Made by a program: the position numbers and the translations under genes. From contig PHCB01000011.1 of NCBI GenBank assembly GCA_002842095.1, positions 32,481-96,480 on the forward strand: a DNA stretch of 64,000 nucleotides, read 5' to 3'. Below are positions 45,395 to 54,666 of this stretch, piece after piece. The notes under the pieces are model-generated. The model saw only the letters and a program-made list of their open reading frames with translations, had not been told where the DNA came from and made no database searches. Numbering within the stretch: the stretch's first letter is position 1; each line of letters opens with the position of its first letter. This DNA is from a candidate division BRC1 bacterium HGW-BRC1-1. Lineage in GTDB: Bacteria > Sumerlaeota > Sumerlaeia > Sumerlaeales > Sumerlaeaceae.

Positions 45395-45683
45395 CAACGG
45401 GTCGCCATAATGCGAAAAGAGGTAAGCCCCTTCGCGCAAGGACCTTACCTCTCGTCGGTTCCACTCTCATGTGCGGGTTGAACCGCTATATCAGGATAAA
45501 CAAGAATTGAACCAGAAACGAAACATGGACTGACGAACTCCAATGAGCACCTAAATCATTGGTACCAAATGGTTTGAACAAGAACTCTCGCGTGATACTT
45601 TAAGCCATGACCTCGCGGCCTCGTACGACAAGGTACGTTGTCATTAAAAAGATTGCACGAAGTGGTACATCGTCCCAGCGCCC
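45395..45683. other. 289-base gene-less region, possible small RNA
   Basis: No reading frame here resembles a protein family. It holds several inverted repeats: CATTGGTACCAAATG-like around 45559-45572, GACAA/TTGTC around 45627-45642, and a strong stem-loop at 45418-45452 with a T-tract on the minus strand. It is less GC-rich than its neighbours. The combination suggests a structured 3' untranslated region of the gene starting at 46193, or a separate minus-strand RNA ending at that terminator. I could not match it to 6S, tmRNA, RNase P or SRP RNA. Confidence 0.35.
45415..45452 (-). terminator. terminator-like stem-loop
   Basis: On the minus strand AGAGGTAAG and CTTACCTCT pair into a nine-base stem with further pairing inside the 17-base loop (CCTT/AAGG), followed by TTTT. 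It lies 230 bases downstream of the secreted repeat-protein gene, or directly downstream of any small RNA encoded in between. It can also stop transcription coming from yggU. Confidence 0.7.
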
Positions 45684-46193
45684 TTAACGGCTTCGAGGTG
45701 CCGGGGGACCCCAGACAGGGAATGGATAACCTGATGTCTGGGACGAAGACGTCATCGAGCTTCCCGTGAAAGTTCGCACTTCAGCAGTGCCTATAGTGTT
45801 CCCGGCACGCTGGTAGTAGCCGTAAGATGAAGGCTGCTTCGGCTTTTGCGCCCCGAGATAAGCTCCGGTTTGATCGTAGAACCTGACATCGTTTTGTCCG
45901 CTTTTCTCGGCACGGCCTTGCAAACGACCCGTACTGTCAGTCAGTCTGGAGGTGTTCCCGGAAATGCTTTCCCGTCCGGTCAACGCACCATTCTTGTCAT
46001 AATAATTAATGGTATTCCCACTCTGTGTCGCCTTCCCCACCATGTTACCCGACTGGCCGTAATAGGTCGTTGTATTCCCGTTCTTTTCCTGACGCCCTGT
46101 GTAAGCACCGCTTTTATCATAGGTCCGCGCCGTCTGAGCCAGTGCCCCAACAGTCAGAAGCAGTCCCAACCCCATGCAGAGAAATAGTTTCAT
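45684..46193 (-). CDS. secreted protein with five 20-residue repeats
   Basis: 169 residues, signal peptide about 1-19 (ending ALA). Residues 22-118 hold about five imperfect 20-residue repeats of the pattern Y-D-x-S/N-G-x-x-x-G-R-x-x-x-x-G-N-T, e.g. 'YDKSGAYTGRQEKNGNTT' and 'YYDKNGALTGRESISGNTS'. These are similar to short repeats found in MORN-like or YD-like surface proteins. The last 30 residues are Ser/Pro-rich. A strong GGGGAAG box precedes the ATG. I do not recognise a named function; a periplasmic or surface binding role is only inference. Confidence 0.78.
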   Translation of the reverse strand: MKLFLCMGLGLLLTVGALAQTARTYDKSGAYTGRQEKNGNTTTYYGQSGNMVGKATQSGNTINYYDKNGALTGRESISGNTSRLTDSTGRLQGRAEKSGQNDVRFYDQTGAYLGAQKPKQPSSYGYYQRAGNTIGTAEVRTFTGSSMTSSSQTSGYPFPVWGPPAPRSR

Positions 46194-46291
46194 CTTCTTC
46201 CCCTTTCCAAAAGCAGGTTATATCCTCAGGCAATCATCTGCAAGGTTTTCCCGATCGCCCGTGTTGAGGGCCTTTCCTCGCCCGCCCCTGC

Positions 46292-46334
46292 AAAAAAATA
46301 TTAAGCGGGATCGCCAAACTTCTGACGATCCCGC
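46292..46334 (-). terminator. Rho-independent terminator after the EF-G-like gene
   Basis: On the minus strand GCGGGATCG and CGATCCCGC form a nine-pair stem with a 12-base loop, followed by TTAATA and seven T. It is about 50 bases after the EF-G-like stop. Confidence 0.9.
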
Positions 46335-46385
46335 GCATTTGGTAACGCTATAATTCCCGGAACAGTGTCCTGCTCAGACCGTGAA

Positions 46386-48467
46386 TCAGTCTTCCTCTTC
46401 CTCATCGGGGGCCGCTGCGGCTACAATCTTCGCCTGCACTTCAGCCGGCACGCGTTCGTAATGGTGGTAGTCCATTTCGAACATACCGCGCCCCTGGCTT
46501 ATGGAACGCAGTTCCCGTGAGTATTCGAACATCTCGCTGAGCGGCACAAGGGCTTCAACGACCTGCTTGCGACCTTCCGCTCCCATGCCGAGAATGCGTC
46601 CACGTTTTGAGTTCAGGTCGCCCATCACGTCTCCCATGTACTGCTCGGGAACCGTAACCTTGAGTTTATAGATCGGCTCGAGAATGACGGGCCCAGCCTG
46701 CTTGGCGACGGTTTTGAAACCCTTCGAAGCTGCCACCTGGAAGGCCATGTCGCTGGAGTCGACCGCATGGAACTTACCGTCGTAGCAAGCCACCTTGACG
46801 TCCACCACCTGGTAGCCCGCGATGATGCCGCGTTCCAGAGATTGAATGAGTCCCTTCTCAATCGAGGGTTGGAACTTCGTGGGGATGACACCACCCACGA
46901 TCTCCCACTTGAACTCAAAGCCGGCACCTTCGGCGTTCGGCTCCAGACGCAACCAGCAATCGCCAAACTGACCGCGGCCGCCTGACTGCTTCTTATGCTT
47001 ACCCTCGCCCTCAGCCTTTTTCGTGAGAGTTTCACGATATGGCACGCGGGGAATTTCAAGTTCGACCTCGACCTTGCTCTGGTTCTTCAACCTCGACACG
47101 GCAACATCGAGATGGGTGTCGCCCATGCCCGTCAGGATGGTCTGGTGGATAGCAGGGTCACGATAAAGATTCAGCGTGGGATCCTGCTCGGTGAGACGGT
47201 GCATGGCGATACCGATTTTCTCCTCATCATCCTTCGACTTGGCCTTGATGGCCATCTGGATGACGGGCTTGGGCATCACGGTCGGCTCAACATCAACCGG
47301 TTTCTTCGGCTCGCTGAGGACGTCACCCGTCAGGGTGTTTCCCAATTTTGCCAATACCCCGATGTCACCGGCAGCAACCTGGGTAACGGGATCCTGCTTT
47401 TTGCCGCGCACGGTCATCAGGTGGCTGATACGCTCATCATGGCTGTGCCGGTTGTTCGTAAGCACCGAGTCATTTCGCACAACGCCCGAGAGAACTTTGA
47501 AGAACGTCAGACGGCCGGCGAACGGATCACTGACTGTCTTGAAAACATAAGCGACGGTCGTCCCTTTTTCGTCATACTTGAACTCGACGGGGTCGCCGTT
47601 TGGGGCCTTGCCCATAAACGGATGGGCTTGATCCGGGGAGGGCACGCACAACGCGATGAGGTCCAGAAGTGTGTTCACGCCCACACCCTGCATAGAACTG
47701 GCGGCGATCACCGGACTCACGCGACGATTCGTTACGACAGTCCGCAACCCCCGCAGGATTTCCTCATCGCTCAGTTGCTCGCCATCGAGAAACTTCATGG
47801 TCAGTTCGTCATCGCCCTCGGCCGCGAACTCCACAAGTGCCGCATGCAACTCATTGGCACGGGCAGATTCCTCGTCAGGGATGTTCACATAACTGGTCTT
47901 CCCCCCGCCAGCGGCCGAAGCCATTTTCATATTCAGCAGATTGACAGCGCCGACAAAAGAGGCCCCTTCGCCCACGGGCATGTTCATTTGTGCAAGGGTG
48001 CAGCCGAAGGTGTCTCGGATCAATTGCATGACTTTTTCGTAGGCCGCGCGCTCGTGGTCGAGTTTGTTGATAACAAAGATAACCGGAATTTCAAATTCCT
48101 GGGCATATTCGTAAGCAAGTTCAGCGCCCATGGGCATCCCACCGGAGGCATCGAGAACAACGATGGCGGCATCGCTGATCCGCATTCCCTGTCGGATATC
48201 GCCGACAAAGTCGCGATAGCCGGGAAGGTCCAGCATGTTAATTTTGACGCCCTTGTGTTCCAGAGGAATGAGCGCGCTGTTTATGGAAACGCGCCGCTTT
48301 ATCTCCTCGGTTTCATAATCCGTCACAAGGTTTCCGTCCGTGGTCGAACCGAGACGGTCGGTCAACTTCATGTTAAACAGAATCGACTCGATGAGTGACG
48401 ACTTTCCGGCGTCTGAGTGACCGGCAACTGCGACGTTGCGAATCTGGCTGGTGCTGTACTCTTTCAT
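46386..48467 (-). CDS. EF-G-like translation GTPase (FusA2 type)
   Basis: 693 residues with AAGGAG seven bases before the ATG. P-loop 'GHSDAGKSS' is at 16-24, switch II reads 'MLDLPGYRDFVGDIRQG' instead of the DTPGHVDF of canonical EF-G, and the G4 motif is 'VINKLDHERA'. Domains II-V follow, with 'GGRGQFGDCWLRLEP' and 'YMGDVMGDLNSKRGRILGMG' in the translocation-like part. The replacement of the catalytic-histidine position by Tyr and the altered effector region are typical of the EF-G-like paralogue group of uncertain role. A canonical EF-G must be elsewhere. An acidic tail ends the protein. Confidence 0.92.
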   Translation of the reverse strand: MKEYSTSQIRNVAVAGHSDAGKSSLIESILFNMKLTDRLGSTTDGNLVTDYETEEIKRRVSINSALIPLEHKGVKINMLDLPGYRDFVGDIRQGMRISDAAIVVLDASGGMPMGAELAYEYAQEFEIPVIFVINKLDHERAAYEKVMQLIRDTFGCTLAQMNMPVGEGASFVGAVNLLNMKMASAAGGGKTSYVNIPDEESARANELHAALVEFAAEGDDELTMKFLDGEQLSDEEILRGLRTVVTNRRVSPVIAASSMQGVGVNTLLDLIALCVPSPDQAHPFMGKAPNGDPVEFKYDEKGTTVAYVFKTVSDPFAGRLTFFKVLSGVVRNDSVLTNNRHSHDERISHLMTVRGKKQDPVTQVAAGDIGVLAKLGNTLTGDVLSEPKKPVDVEPTVMPKPVIQMAIKAKSKDDEEKIGIAMHRLTEQDPTLNLYRDPAIHQTILTGMGDTHLDVAVSRLKNQSKVEVELEIPRVPYRETLTKKAEGEGKHKKQSGGRGQFGDCWLRLEPNAEGAGFEFKWEIVGGVIPTKFQPSIEKGLIQSLERGIIAGYQVVDVKVACYDGKFHAVDSSDMAFQVAASKGFKTVAKQAGPVILEPIYKLKVTVPEQYMGDVMGDLNSKRGRILGMGAEGRKQVVEALVPLSEMFEYSRELRSISQGRGMFEMDYHHYERVPAEVQAKIVAAAAPDEEEED

Positions 48468-48500
48468 TCACGAGCTCCTTGGACTGTGGTGTGCATTATG

Positions 48501-48533
48501 AAAAAAGCCCCCGCGCGCGAGCATGGGGGCTTT
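48501..48533 (-). terminator. terminator between secDF and the EF-G-like gene
   Basis: AAAGCCCCC and GGGGGCTTT flank a 12-base GC-rich loop; on the minus strand six T follow. It ends transcription from secDF before the EF-G-like gene. A second, imperfect 11-pair hairpin lies at 48556-48583. Apart from these two structures the 209 bases between the two genes hold nothing that I can identify. Confidence 0.85.
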
Positions 48534-48676
48534 GTTGTTTCCGTTAGTTCAGAGCGGCAGGAAGGCTTCTTCGGCCTCCCGCCGTTACAATGCCGTCGGG
48601 GCAACCCGCGGCAGGGCGTTCGTGTAGAGCGGGCAACATCACCCGTCCGTACGCATCAGCCCCTATGGTCAGACGT

Positions 48677-51370
48677 TCAGACAATGGGTCTGGCCGCCTT
48701 GCTGGTGTCTTCGCTTTGGCGAACGATAGATTTGCCCTGCTTCTTCGCCCGGCGATGCTGGTCAAACAGCAACGGCGATGCGACAAAGCTGGAAGAATAA
48801 GTGCCTTTGACGATGCCGATGAAGAGGACCAGAGCGAAGTCAAACAGACCGACGCCGCCGATCAGCATCATGACGAGAAGCACCACAAGCACCGTGCTGA
48901 CCGTCATGATCGTTCGGTTCATCGAATCGCAAATACTGTGATTGATCATCTGCTGGAATGGCATCGAAGGATGCAGTTTCATATTTTCGCGAACTCGGTC
49001 GAAGATGATGATAGTGTCATTGACCGAATAACCGAGAATCACAAGCAAAGCTGCCACCACATCCAGCGTCACCTCACCAGCAAAACCGAAATACCCGAGG
49101 ATATTGAACAGCCCGAAAGTTATGAGAACATCGTGGAAGAGGGCCAGCACCGCAGCGAGGCCAAAGGCAAACTCGAAGCGGAACGCCATGTAGGCGAGAA
49201 TGCCAAGCGACGCGATAAAAACTGCAATGATGGCTTTCTGTGTGAACTCTCCACCCACCTCATTACTCACGGCCTCGCTACCCTGGATGGAGAACTGCCC
49301 TGCTCCGAGAGCCTTGGTCAGCCCGGCCTCAACCTCGGCCACAGTCCTCGGAATCTCGTCCTCACTTTCAGATGCCAGTTTAGCTCGGACGATAAATTTG
49401 TTCTCTCCGGCCACCTTCTGGAGACGCCACTCAGGATACTGTTCCTGAAGTTTCTGAACGTTAACATCCTCCACGGACTCCACGTCCACCAACACACCGC
49501 CCGTAAAATCGACGCCCCAGTTGGAGCCGGGGAACGGTTTGAAGGGAAGAACCCAGAGGACGCAAATTGTAAGCAGCGTGATGGAGAAGGCGTAGGAATA
49601 TTTCCGCAGGCCGATGAAGTCAAAATACCATCCGGTCTTGAACCATTGAAACCGGCCGAGGCTAAGCTTCTTGCGCCAGATGTAATAAGCCTCCACGAGA
49701 GTTTCTGTCACAAAGAGGCCTGTAAACAGGGTTGCGAGAATACCGATGTTCAGCGAAAGAGCAAAGCCCTTCACACTGCCCGACCCGAATTGCAACATAA
49801 CCAAACCCGAAATAAGGGTGGTCAGGTTGGCGTCGAAAATAACGCCAAAGGCGCGACCGAAGCCGAGATTGATTGCCGTGCGTAATGACTTCCCACCGTG
49901 CAACTCCTCGCGGATGCGTTCATAGATCAGAACATTCGCATCCACCGCCATGCCCACCGTGAGCAAGATACCACCGATACCCGACAGAGTGAGAGTGGCG
50001 CTCATCAGCTTCATGAATGCGAAAATGATCATGACGTTGATCAGCACAGCCAAGACCGAGATAATGCCTGCGGTGCCATAGTAAGCGATCATATAGATGG
50101 CGACGAGGATACTGCCAACCGCCAGCGCGAAGACGGAACTCTTAATGGAATCGGCACCCAGTGAAGCCTCAACGGTACGCTTCTCCTTGGTCGACAACTC
50201 TGCCGGCAGGGCACCGGCTTTGAGAACCATCGAAAGGTTGCGGGCCTCTTCCAGCGAGAAGCCGCCGGTGATGTTGCAACGTCCACCGCTGATCTCTTCG
50301 TTCACATTCGGTGCGGAATATACCACGTCATCCAGCAACATGGCCAGGGGCTTGTTCACGTATTGAGCGGTAACATCGCCAAAGCGTTTGGCGCCCTTGG
50401 GCTTGAATTCCACAACCACCTGATTCTGGCCTGATAAACTGGTTTGGTCGACAAAGGCGAAGGCGTTTTGAAGATCCTCGCCTGTCATCTCGACCTTCTT
50501 CTTCACCAGAATATAGCGGTCTTTCGACTCAAGCTCACGCGTCTCTTTGTTCACGGAGGAAATCCGCATAACACGCTTTTCGTAACCGGGAGGGATCGAC
50601 TTGCCGGGCAGAACGTCGCCCGTTTCGATGTTGATGAACTCCTGGCTATTTTCGGGGAAACGCTCTTTGCCGTCACTATCCGTATAGCTTTGAGCGCTTG
50701 TTGAAACACCGCGGAATTCCAAGCGGGCGGGGCGGATGACTTCTGTAATCACGCGATCAGGATTTTTCTCACCCGGGACCTGAACACGAATGCGGGTCTC
50801 ACCTTGTTGAATGACCACCGGCTGCGTAACGCCCAGCTTGTTCACACGCTCACGAATGACCGTCAGCGAACTCTTCACCGTTTCAGAGATGTCCTGCTGC
50901 AGGGTGTTCGGGTCGACCGTCACCACGAAAGGCTTGCCGGCCTCGATGGCCGTGGGAACCTGAGAGAAAATACCGTTTTGCTGACGCTTGGCGAGGATGT
51001 TCTCCACGCTGCGCACCTGCTCGGCGCGGTTGACCGTCATGGTGATGGTTTCTGCACCGGAGGTCATTTCCACGTTCGCGTCGATGGCGGGGCTTTCCTG
51101 ACGGAAATCGCTCGTCAGGTCATCGACAAATCCCTGCACCTTGTTCTGGCGGGTTTTGACTTCGTCCACGGCAAGCAGAACATCCACGCCGCCTTGAAGG
51201 TCCAACCCCAAAGGCACGCTCTGGAGGCGAAGCTCTTCGAGCCGCTCGGGGGTCGCATCCACCTTGTCAGAAAGCGAAACGAAATAAACCATCGTGGGAT
51301 AAATCAACCAGATGGATAGGGCCACCACGCCCAGAACCACACCTAAACGCCACTTAATACCTGTCTGCAT
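48677..51370 (-). CDS. secDF: SecDF fusion, protein translocase accessory subunit
   Basis: 897 residues, SecD and SecF in one chain. SecD begins with one membrane helix and 'SVPLGLDLQGGVDVLLAVD' at 51-69, then a periplasmic P1 domain and five helices ('VGMAVDANVLIYERIREEL' near the middle). SecF starts about residue 585 with 'GVDFTGGVLVDVESV' and has its own 'GYSVNDTIIIFDRVRENM'. SecDF uses the proton gradient to assist protein export after SecA. It is the third gene of yajC-HD-secDF. Fusion of both halves is known in many bacteria. Confidence 0.96.
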   Translation of the reverse strand: MQTGIKWRLGVVLGVVALSIWLIYPTMVYFVSLSDKVDATPERLEELRLQSVPLGLDLQGGVDVLLAVDEVKTRQNKVQGFVDDLTSDFRQESPAIDANVEMTSGAETITMTVNRAEQVRSVENILAKRQQNGIFSQVPTAIEAGKPFVVTVDPNTLQQDISETVKSSLTVIRERVNKLGVTQPVVIQQGETRIRVQVPGEKNPDRVITEVIRPARLEFRGVSTSAQSYTDSDGKERFPENSQEFINIETGDVLPGKSIPPGYEKRVMRISSVNKETRELESKDRYILVKKKVEMTGEDLQNAFAFVDQTSLSGQNQVVVEFKPKGAKRFGDVTAQYVNKPLAMLLDDVVYSAPNVNEEISGGRCNITGGFSLEEARNLSMVLKAGALPAELSTKEKRTVEASLGADSIKSSVFALAVGSILVAIYMIAYYGTAGIISVLAVLINVMIIFAFMKLMSATLTLSGIGGILLTVGMAVDANVLIYERIREELHGGKSLRTAINLGFGRAFGVIFDANLTTLISGLVMLQFGSGSVKGFALSLNIGILATLFTGLFVTETLVEAYYIWRKKLSLGRFQWFKTGWYFDFIGLRKYSYAFSITLLTICVLWVLPFKPFPGSNWGVDFTGGVLVDVESVEDVNVQKLQEQYPEWRLQKVAGENKFIVRAKLASESEDEIPRTVAEVEAGLTKALGAGQFSIQGSEAVSNEVGGEFTQKAIIAVFIASLGILAYMAFRFEFAFGLAAVLALFHDVLITFGLFNILGYFGFAGEVTLDVVAALLVILGYSVNDTIIIFDRVRENMKLHPSMPFQQMINHSICDSMNRTIMTVSTVLVVLLVMMLIGGVGLFDFALVLFIGIVKGTYSSSFVASPLLFDQHRRAKKQGKSIVRQSEDTSKAARPIV

Positions 51371-51481
51371 AACGCTCCCACTCTCGCTCTGACGCCGGAA
51401 GACATGACATGCCCGGCGTATTTATTTATTGTACTGGTCCGATGATCCACCGACGTGAAGTCGGCGGGGTGCCGGGGAAAC

Positions 51482-52150
51482 TCAGCTTAACTGCACGTCG
51501 TTAATGACGAGCCTGAAATCACAATTCAAGAAATTCGCGCCACGACGACTCATCTTCATTCGCGACATAAAAATCTCAAAATATTCGATGACCTGACTGA
51601 TCCGAGTATCGATCTGCAGTCTCAAGGTGATGACGTGCTTCTCCTTGTCAACGAATAGCTCAGATTTTTCCGCCGCATAATTCACACGGTCATGAATGTC
51701 GAAGCTGATCATTTTGGGATTTCGCACCCGCGAGCGAAGCACATCGCTCTTGTCGGCAATCATCAGCGCCGCGCTCACGTTGGATACGGGCTCCCCCACC
51801 CCTTCGTCGTGATTGGCAATTGCGCCCGCCACCACGGCGATTTCCCGCGTGGCCATGCCCAACCGAGTCAGGATGGGAATGGCCAGGAGGGCGCCGCTCT
51901 GGGCGTGGCTCGAGCGATGCACCACATTGCCGATGTCATGAAGGTAACCCGCAATAATGGCCAACTCACACTCGCGCTTGGGTAAATCCAACTCCCGCAG
52001 GATCACTCCGGCCCGGGCTGCCACGCGGGCCACATGCCCTATGCCGTGATCCGTGTAGCCGGCCACGTTCAGGTAGGCATCGGCCATGTCGATCAGATCG
52101 CGAACCTCGGGGTCGTTCTTAACCATCTCCACGGTAACGCGTGCAGGCAT
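51482..52150 (-). CDS. HD-domain phosphohydrolase
   Basis: 222 residues. HD signatures are H35 and H39 in 'GYTDHGIGHVARV', H71-D72 in 'AGYLHDIGNVVHRSSHAQSG', and 'VAGAIANHDEGVGEPVSN'. The C-terminal part ends in a strand-rich stretch. It is likely a metal-dependent phosphohydrolase acting on a nucleotide or cyclic nucleotide; the substrate is unknown. It is placed between yajC and secDF with gaps of about 85 and 110 bases, an arrangement that keeps it in the export operon without proving a role there. Confidence 0.85.
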   Translation of the reverse strand: MPARVTVEMVKNDPEVRDLIDMADAYLNVAGYTDHGIGHVARVAARAGVILRELDLPKRECELAIIAGYLHDIGNVVHRSSHAQSGALLAIPILTRLGMATREIAVVAGAIANHDEGVGEPVSNVSAALMIADKSDVLRSRVRNPKMISFDIHDRVNYAAEKSELFVDKEKHVITLRLQIDTRISQVIEYFEIFMSRMKMSRRGANFLNCDFRLVINDVQLS

Positions 52151-52235
52151 CGGTTCGTTCTCATCCTGAGCCGGTATGGGGCTTGAAATAGACAGATCCT
52201 GACCTCCTCGTAGAGTGTGTTAAGGCCCGGCAGAA

Positions 52236-52592
52236 CTACTCGCCGGCGGCCGCAGCCTTGGCGTCTTCTTTGCGGAAGACAGACTTGATGGCGTTACGCG
52301 AAAAATCCAGTTTCACATTTTTATCCACCTGCACCGACACGATGTTGTGCGTGGTGTCGACGGCGACAACCGTGCCGTGGATACCGCCGATGGATTCCAC
52401 CTGGTCGCCCTTCTTCACCGCGTCCAGAACCTTCTGCTGGCGCTTTTGCTCGCGCTGCTGCGGACGCAGAATGATAAAATAGAAGAAGATGGCCAACACA
52501 GCGAACATCATAAGCATGTAGGATGTGCCACCACCACCCGGAGCAGCCGCGCCCCCCTGGCCGACCAGTGCGACCGCTGAAAACCAATTCAT
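52236..52592 (-). CDS. yajC: preprotein translocase subunit YajC
   Basis: 118 residues from the ATG with AGGGG eight bases upstream; an open ATG eight codons earlier is less likely. One N-terminal membrane helix 'LMMFAVLAIFFYFIILRPQQ' is followed by the RPQQREQKRQQ motif and 'VKKGDQVESIGGIHGTVVAV', as in YajC. It binds SecDF. First gene of the leftward secretion operon. The N-terminus before the helix is Gly/Ala-rich. Confidence 0.95.
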   Translation of the reverse strand: MNWFSAVALVGQGGAAAPGGGGTSYMLMMFAVLAIFFYFIILRPQQREQKRQQKVLDAVKKGDQVESIGGIHGTVVAVDTTHNIVSVQVDKNVKLDFSRNAIKSVFRKEDAKAAAAGE

Positions 52593-52769
52593 GAAAAGAC
52601 CCCTGATGAAATACAATCTGGCGGCAACGCGCCGCTAACTAAGCATCTACCCACGTTGCGGAGGAAATCTTTAGTGATTAGCCGCAAAAGTGGTTGTTTT
52701 GAGCAGACTTTCGGTCTGCGAAGAATTTCCACGCCCAGCCTCCTGGCCGGAGTTTGCTCGCTGAAATTA

Positions 52770-52807
52770 ATGATGCCCCCCGCGAAAACCAACTCGGGGG
52801 GCATCAT
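52770..52807 (-). terminator. strong stem-loop terminator after pilin-tail gene
   Basis: ATGATGCCCCCC and GGGGGGCATCAT form a 12-pair perfect stem with a 14-base loop, 22 bases after the stop. The T-tract on the minus strand is weak (TAATTTC), so part of its effect may be mRNA protection. Confidence 0.85.
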
Positions 52808-52828
52808 CATTCTTTAATCGATTAATAG

Positions 52829-54556
52829 CTATTGTTTCACGCGGAAGATATCGCCGGGCGATAGGGTTCCGTTTGTCGGATCGTATGCGAAATTCAGCAG
52901 CTCGGGTGAGGGCTGGGTTTCGTCCGGGTTGTAGAGTTCCCAGTTCAGATCGTATTTCTTATCCGGGCCGGGGCTCCAGAGAACCCAACCCGACGAAGTA
53001 TTGGTCTTCACTGAGTAATACGCGAAGGTATCCTCAGGGCCGGCAAAGGAGTCCTCAGGATACCTCGCTAAGTATGAAATTGGAGTGGTGAGATTGGATG
53101 CGTCCTTCGCGCCGCCCCTCATCTGCGCTCCCGGAATCTGCTGCCGGGCCAAACCCGGTGATGCGACGTATTTCCCCTCAACGGTTGTGAAAGCAGGATA
53201 GGTATTATTATCGACGAAATAGGCTTCCAAACCAGTAGCCATGCTGCGTTGATCCGAGCGAACCCGCGAAACCTTGGAACGTAGACCCGCCTCAAGGAAA
53301 TTCGGAACCGCAACAGCCGCCATAATGGGCGCCACGAACAAGCCACCCGATTGCGCAAAGTTGCGATTTACCTTATCGCCCTGGGTAACCATCAACAGAC
53401 CCGTATCATCCCATGTGGCCCACGTAGCCAGACCATTCTTTCCCGGAAGGACCTCTTCCAGAAGTCCGGAAAAGTTCGGAATCGATGACGACATCCGGTC
53501 AGATTGCGAATGGCTCTGAACCTGACCCAATACATCCTTCGCCGCGGCAAGGACCTGCGGTCCGACAAATCCCACAGCCGAAACTGCTGCGGGCATGCCC
53601 TCTGTCACTTTCTTGAAACGCTCCGAGGCGAACAGGCCACCGCTGGCTGCGGAATCCTCCGCCAATTTAAAATCTTCCGGCGACGAAGCGATAAACATCA
53701 TCCCCTCGCGCTGCGCGAAAACCGGGCTCCAGCCCATGGGATTTTTATCCACAATAGCGGTCAGGATTTCCCCAGCCGAATCATTCGTTAAGGTAATCTT
53801 GCCCGGTTTTTTTTCGCTCATCTTTTTCAAGGTCTCAAAAATCACCGGTGAGTTTGTCTTCAAAGCCAGTGCGAAACCTGGACGAGCCATGGTTATAGCA
53901 GCGCTGCCTTCGCCCAGAGTGACTTTACTTCCATCATCGAGGCGCATCCATAACATGGTTTCACCACTCAGGGATCGTAGCATTGCCTCACCATCAACAC
54001 CTTCCATCTTTCCCTGTTCCAACGCTTTGTCCACCATCCCGGTGCCTACTGCACCGAGCATTGAGGAGGCGGTGCTGCGTGCCAAAGGGATGATCTCCGC
54101 ATATTTCACATCCTTCACGCCACCAATGGCGGCGTCTGCCGGGATGTACTTGCTGATTTCCATGGCTGCCGCCGGCTTACCCAATAGGGTAAAAAGACCT
54201 TCGGGTTTCGGCATCATGAGATAGCTCTTTTGACGAACCCCGCCATCACCGAAAGGCACCTCGCTGGCACCGATCATTTCCACCGAGGAAAAGCCCAGCG
54301 CCTTGCCGCCCACTCGCAGATACGTGCCAATGGCGAGTGCCTGCCCATTGCCCGAACCGGCGCTGAAATTATCAATCATCTTCGCGACCTTGTCGATGGT
54401 CCCTCGCGTGTCTGAAATCAGATAAAAGCTGCCGCCCTTATCCAGCTTGGAAGCGACCGTATCAAAGTCGGCAGAAGCGGAAGGCTGGCCGATCGCCAAC
54501 CCTGAAACCAAACAAAGCGCCGAGGCGCTAAAAAGAAGTGTGCGTAAGCCTGCCAT
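52829..54556 (-). CDS. secreted protein with C-terminal pilin-like domain
   Basis: 575 residues from the ATG after AAGGG; the frame is open 52 codons upstream but that part overlaps the preceding repeat region. A signal peptide covers about 1-23. Residues 24-400 are an unrecognised domain with internal 'MARPGFALALKTNSPVIFET' and 'GKITLTNDSAGEILTAIVDK'; it resembles the DUF3352-type lipoprotein domain only weakly. From about residue 407 'FVAPIMAAVAVPNFLEAG' starts a pilin-like helix followed by 'KVSRVRSDQRSMATGLEAYF' and 'DNNTYPAFTTVEGKYV'. The C-terminus 'GDIFRVKQ' equals that of the neighbour paralogue. No prepilin cleavage site precedes the helix. Confidence 0.72.
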   Translation of the reverse strand: MAGLRTLLFSASALCLVSGLAIGQPSASADFDTVASKLDKGGSFYLISDTRGTIDKVAKMIDNFSAGSGNGQALAIGTYLRVGGKALGFSSVEMIGASEVPFGDGGVRQKSYLMMPKPEGLFTLLGKPAAAMEISKYIPADAAIGGVKDVKYAEIIPLARSTASSMLGAVGTGMVDKALEQGKMEGVDGEAMLRSLSGETMLWMRLDDGSKVTLGEGSAAITMARPGFALALKTNSPVIFETLKKMSEKKPGKITLTNDSAGEILTAIVDKNPMGWSPVFAQREGMMFIASSPEDFKLAEDSAASGGLFASERFKKVTEGMPAAVSAVGFVGPQVLAAAKDVLGQVQSHSQSDRMSSSIPNFSGLLEEVLPGKNGLATWATWDDTGLLMVTQGDKVNRNFAQSGGLFVAPIMAAVAVPNFLEAGLRSKVSRVRSDQRSMATGLEAYFVDNNTYPAFTTVEGKYVASPGLARQQIPGAQMRGGAKDASNLTTPISYLARYPEDSFAGPEDTFAYYSVKTNTSSGWVLWSPGPDKKYDLNWELYNPDETQPSPELLNFAYDPTNGTLSPGDIFRVKQ

Positions 54557-54635
54557 GGGGATGTTCCCTTTCGTTGATGTGCCTGATTGATTCTTATTAG
54601 AACGAGAAATCTCACGCCATGCAATCACAAATATA

Positions 54636-54666
54636 ACGGCCTCCGCAGTTTCGCCAAGGAGGCCGT
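54636..54666 (-). terminator. stem-loop copied from the terminator downstream of ppiC
   Basis: ACGGCCTCC and GGAGGCCGT pair into a nine-base stem; on the minus strand TTATATTTG follows. The stem, its flank GGGAAACCAAC and its position before a pilin-tail gene are shared with the element at 55723, indicating duplication of the module. As a terminator it would stop transcription from the paralogue gene 430 bases upstream. Confidence 0.65.

Noticed and set aside
46995..48398. A 467-codon open frame antisense to the EF-G-like gene
   Set aside because: The reverse strand carries all translation-GTPase motifs; the antisense product is compositionally odd and has no domain.
48590..49885. A 431-codon open frame antisense to secDF
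   Set aside because: It overlaps the SecF half; the product is His/Glu-rich without fold-like pattern.
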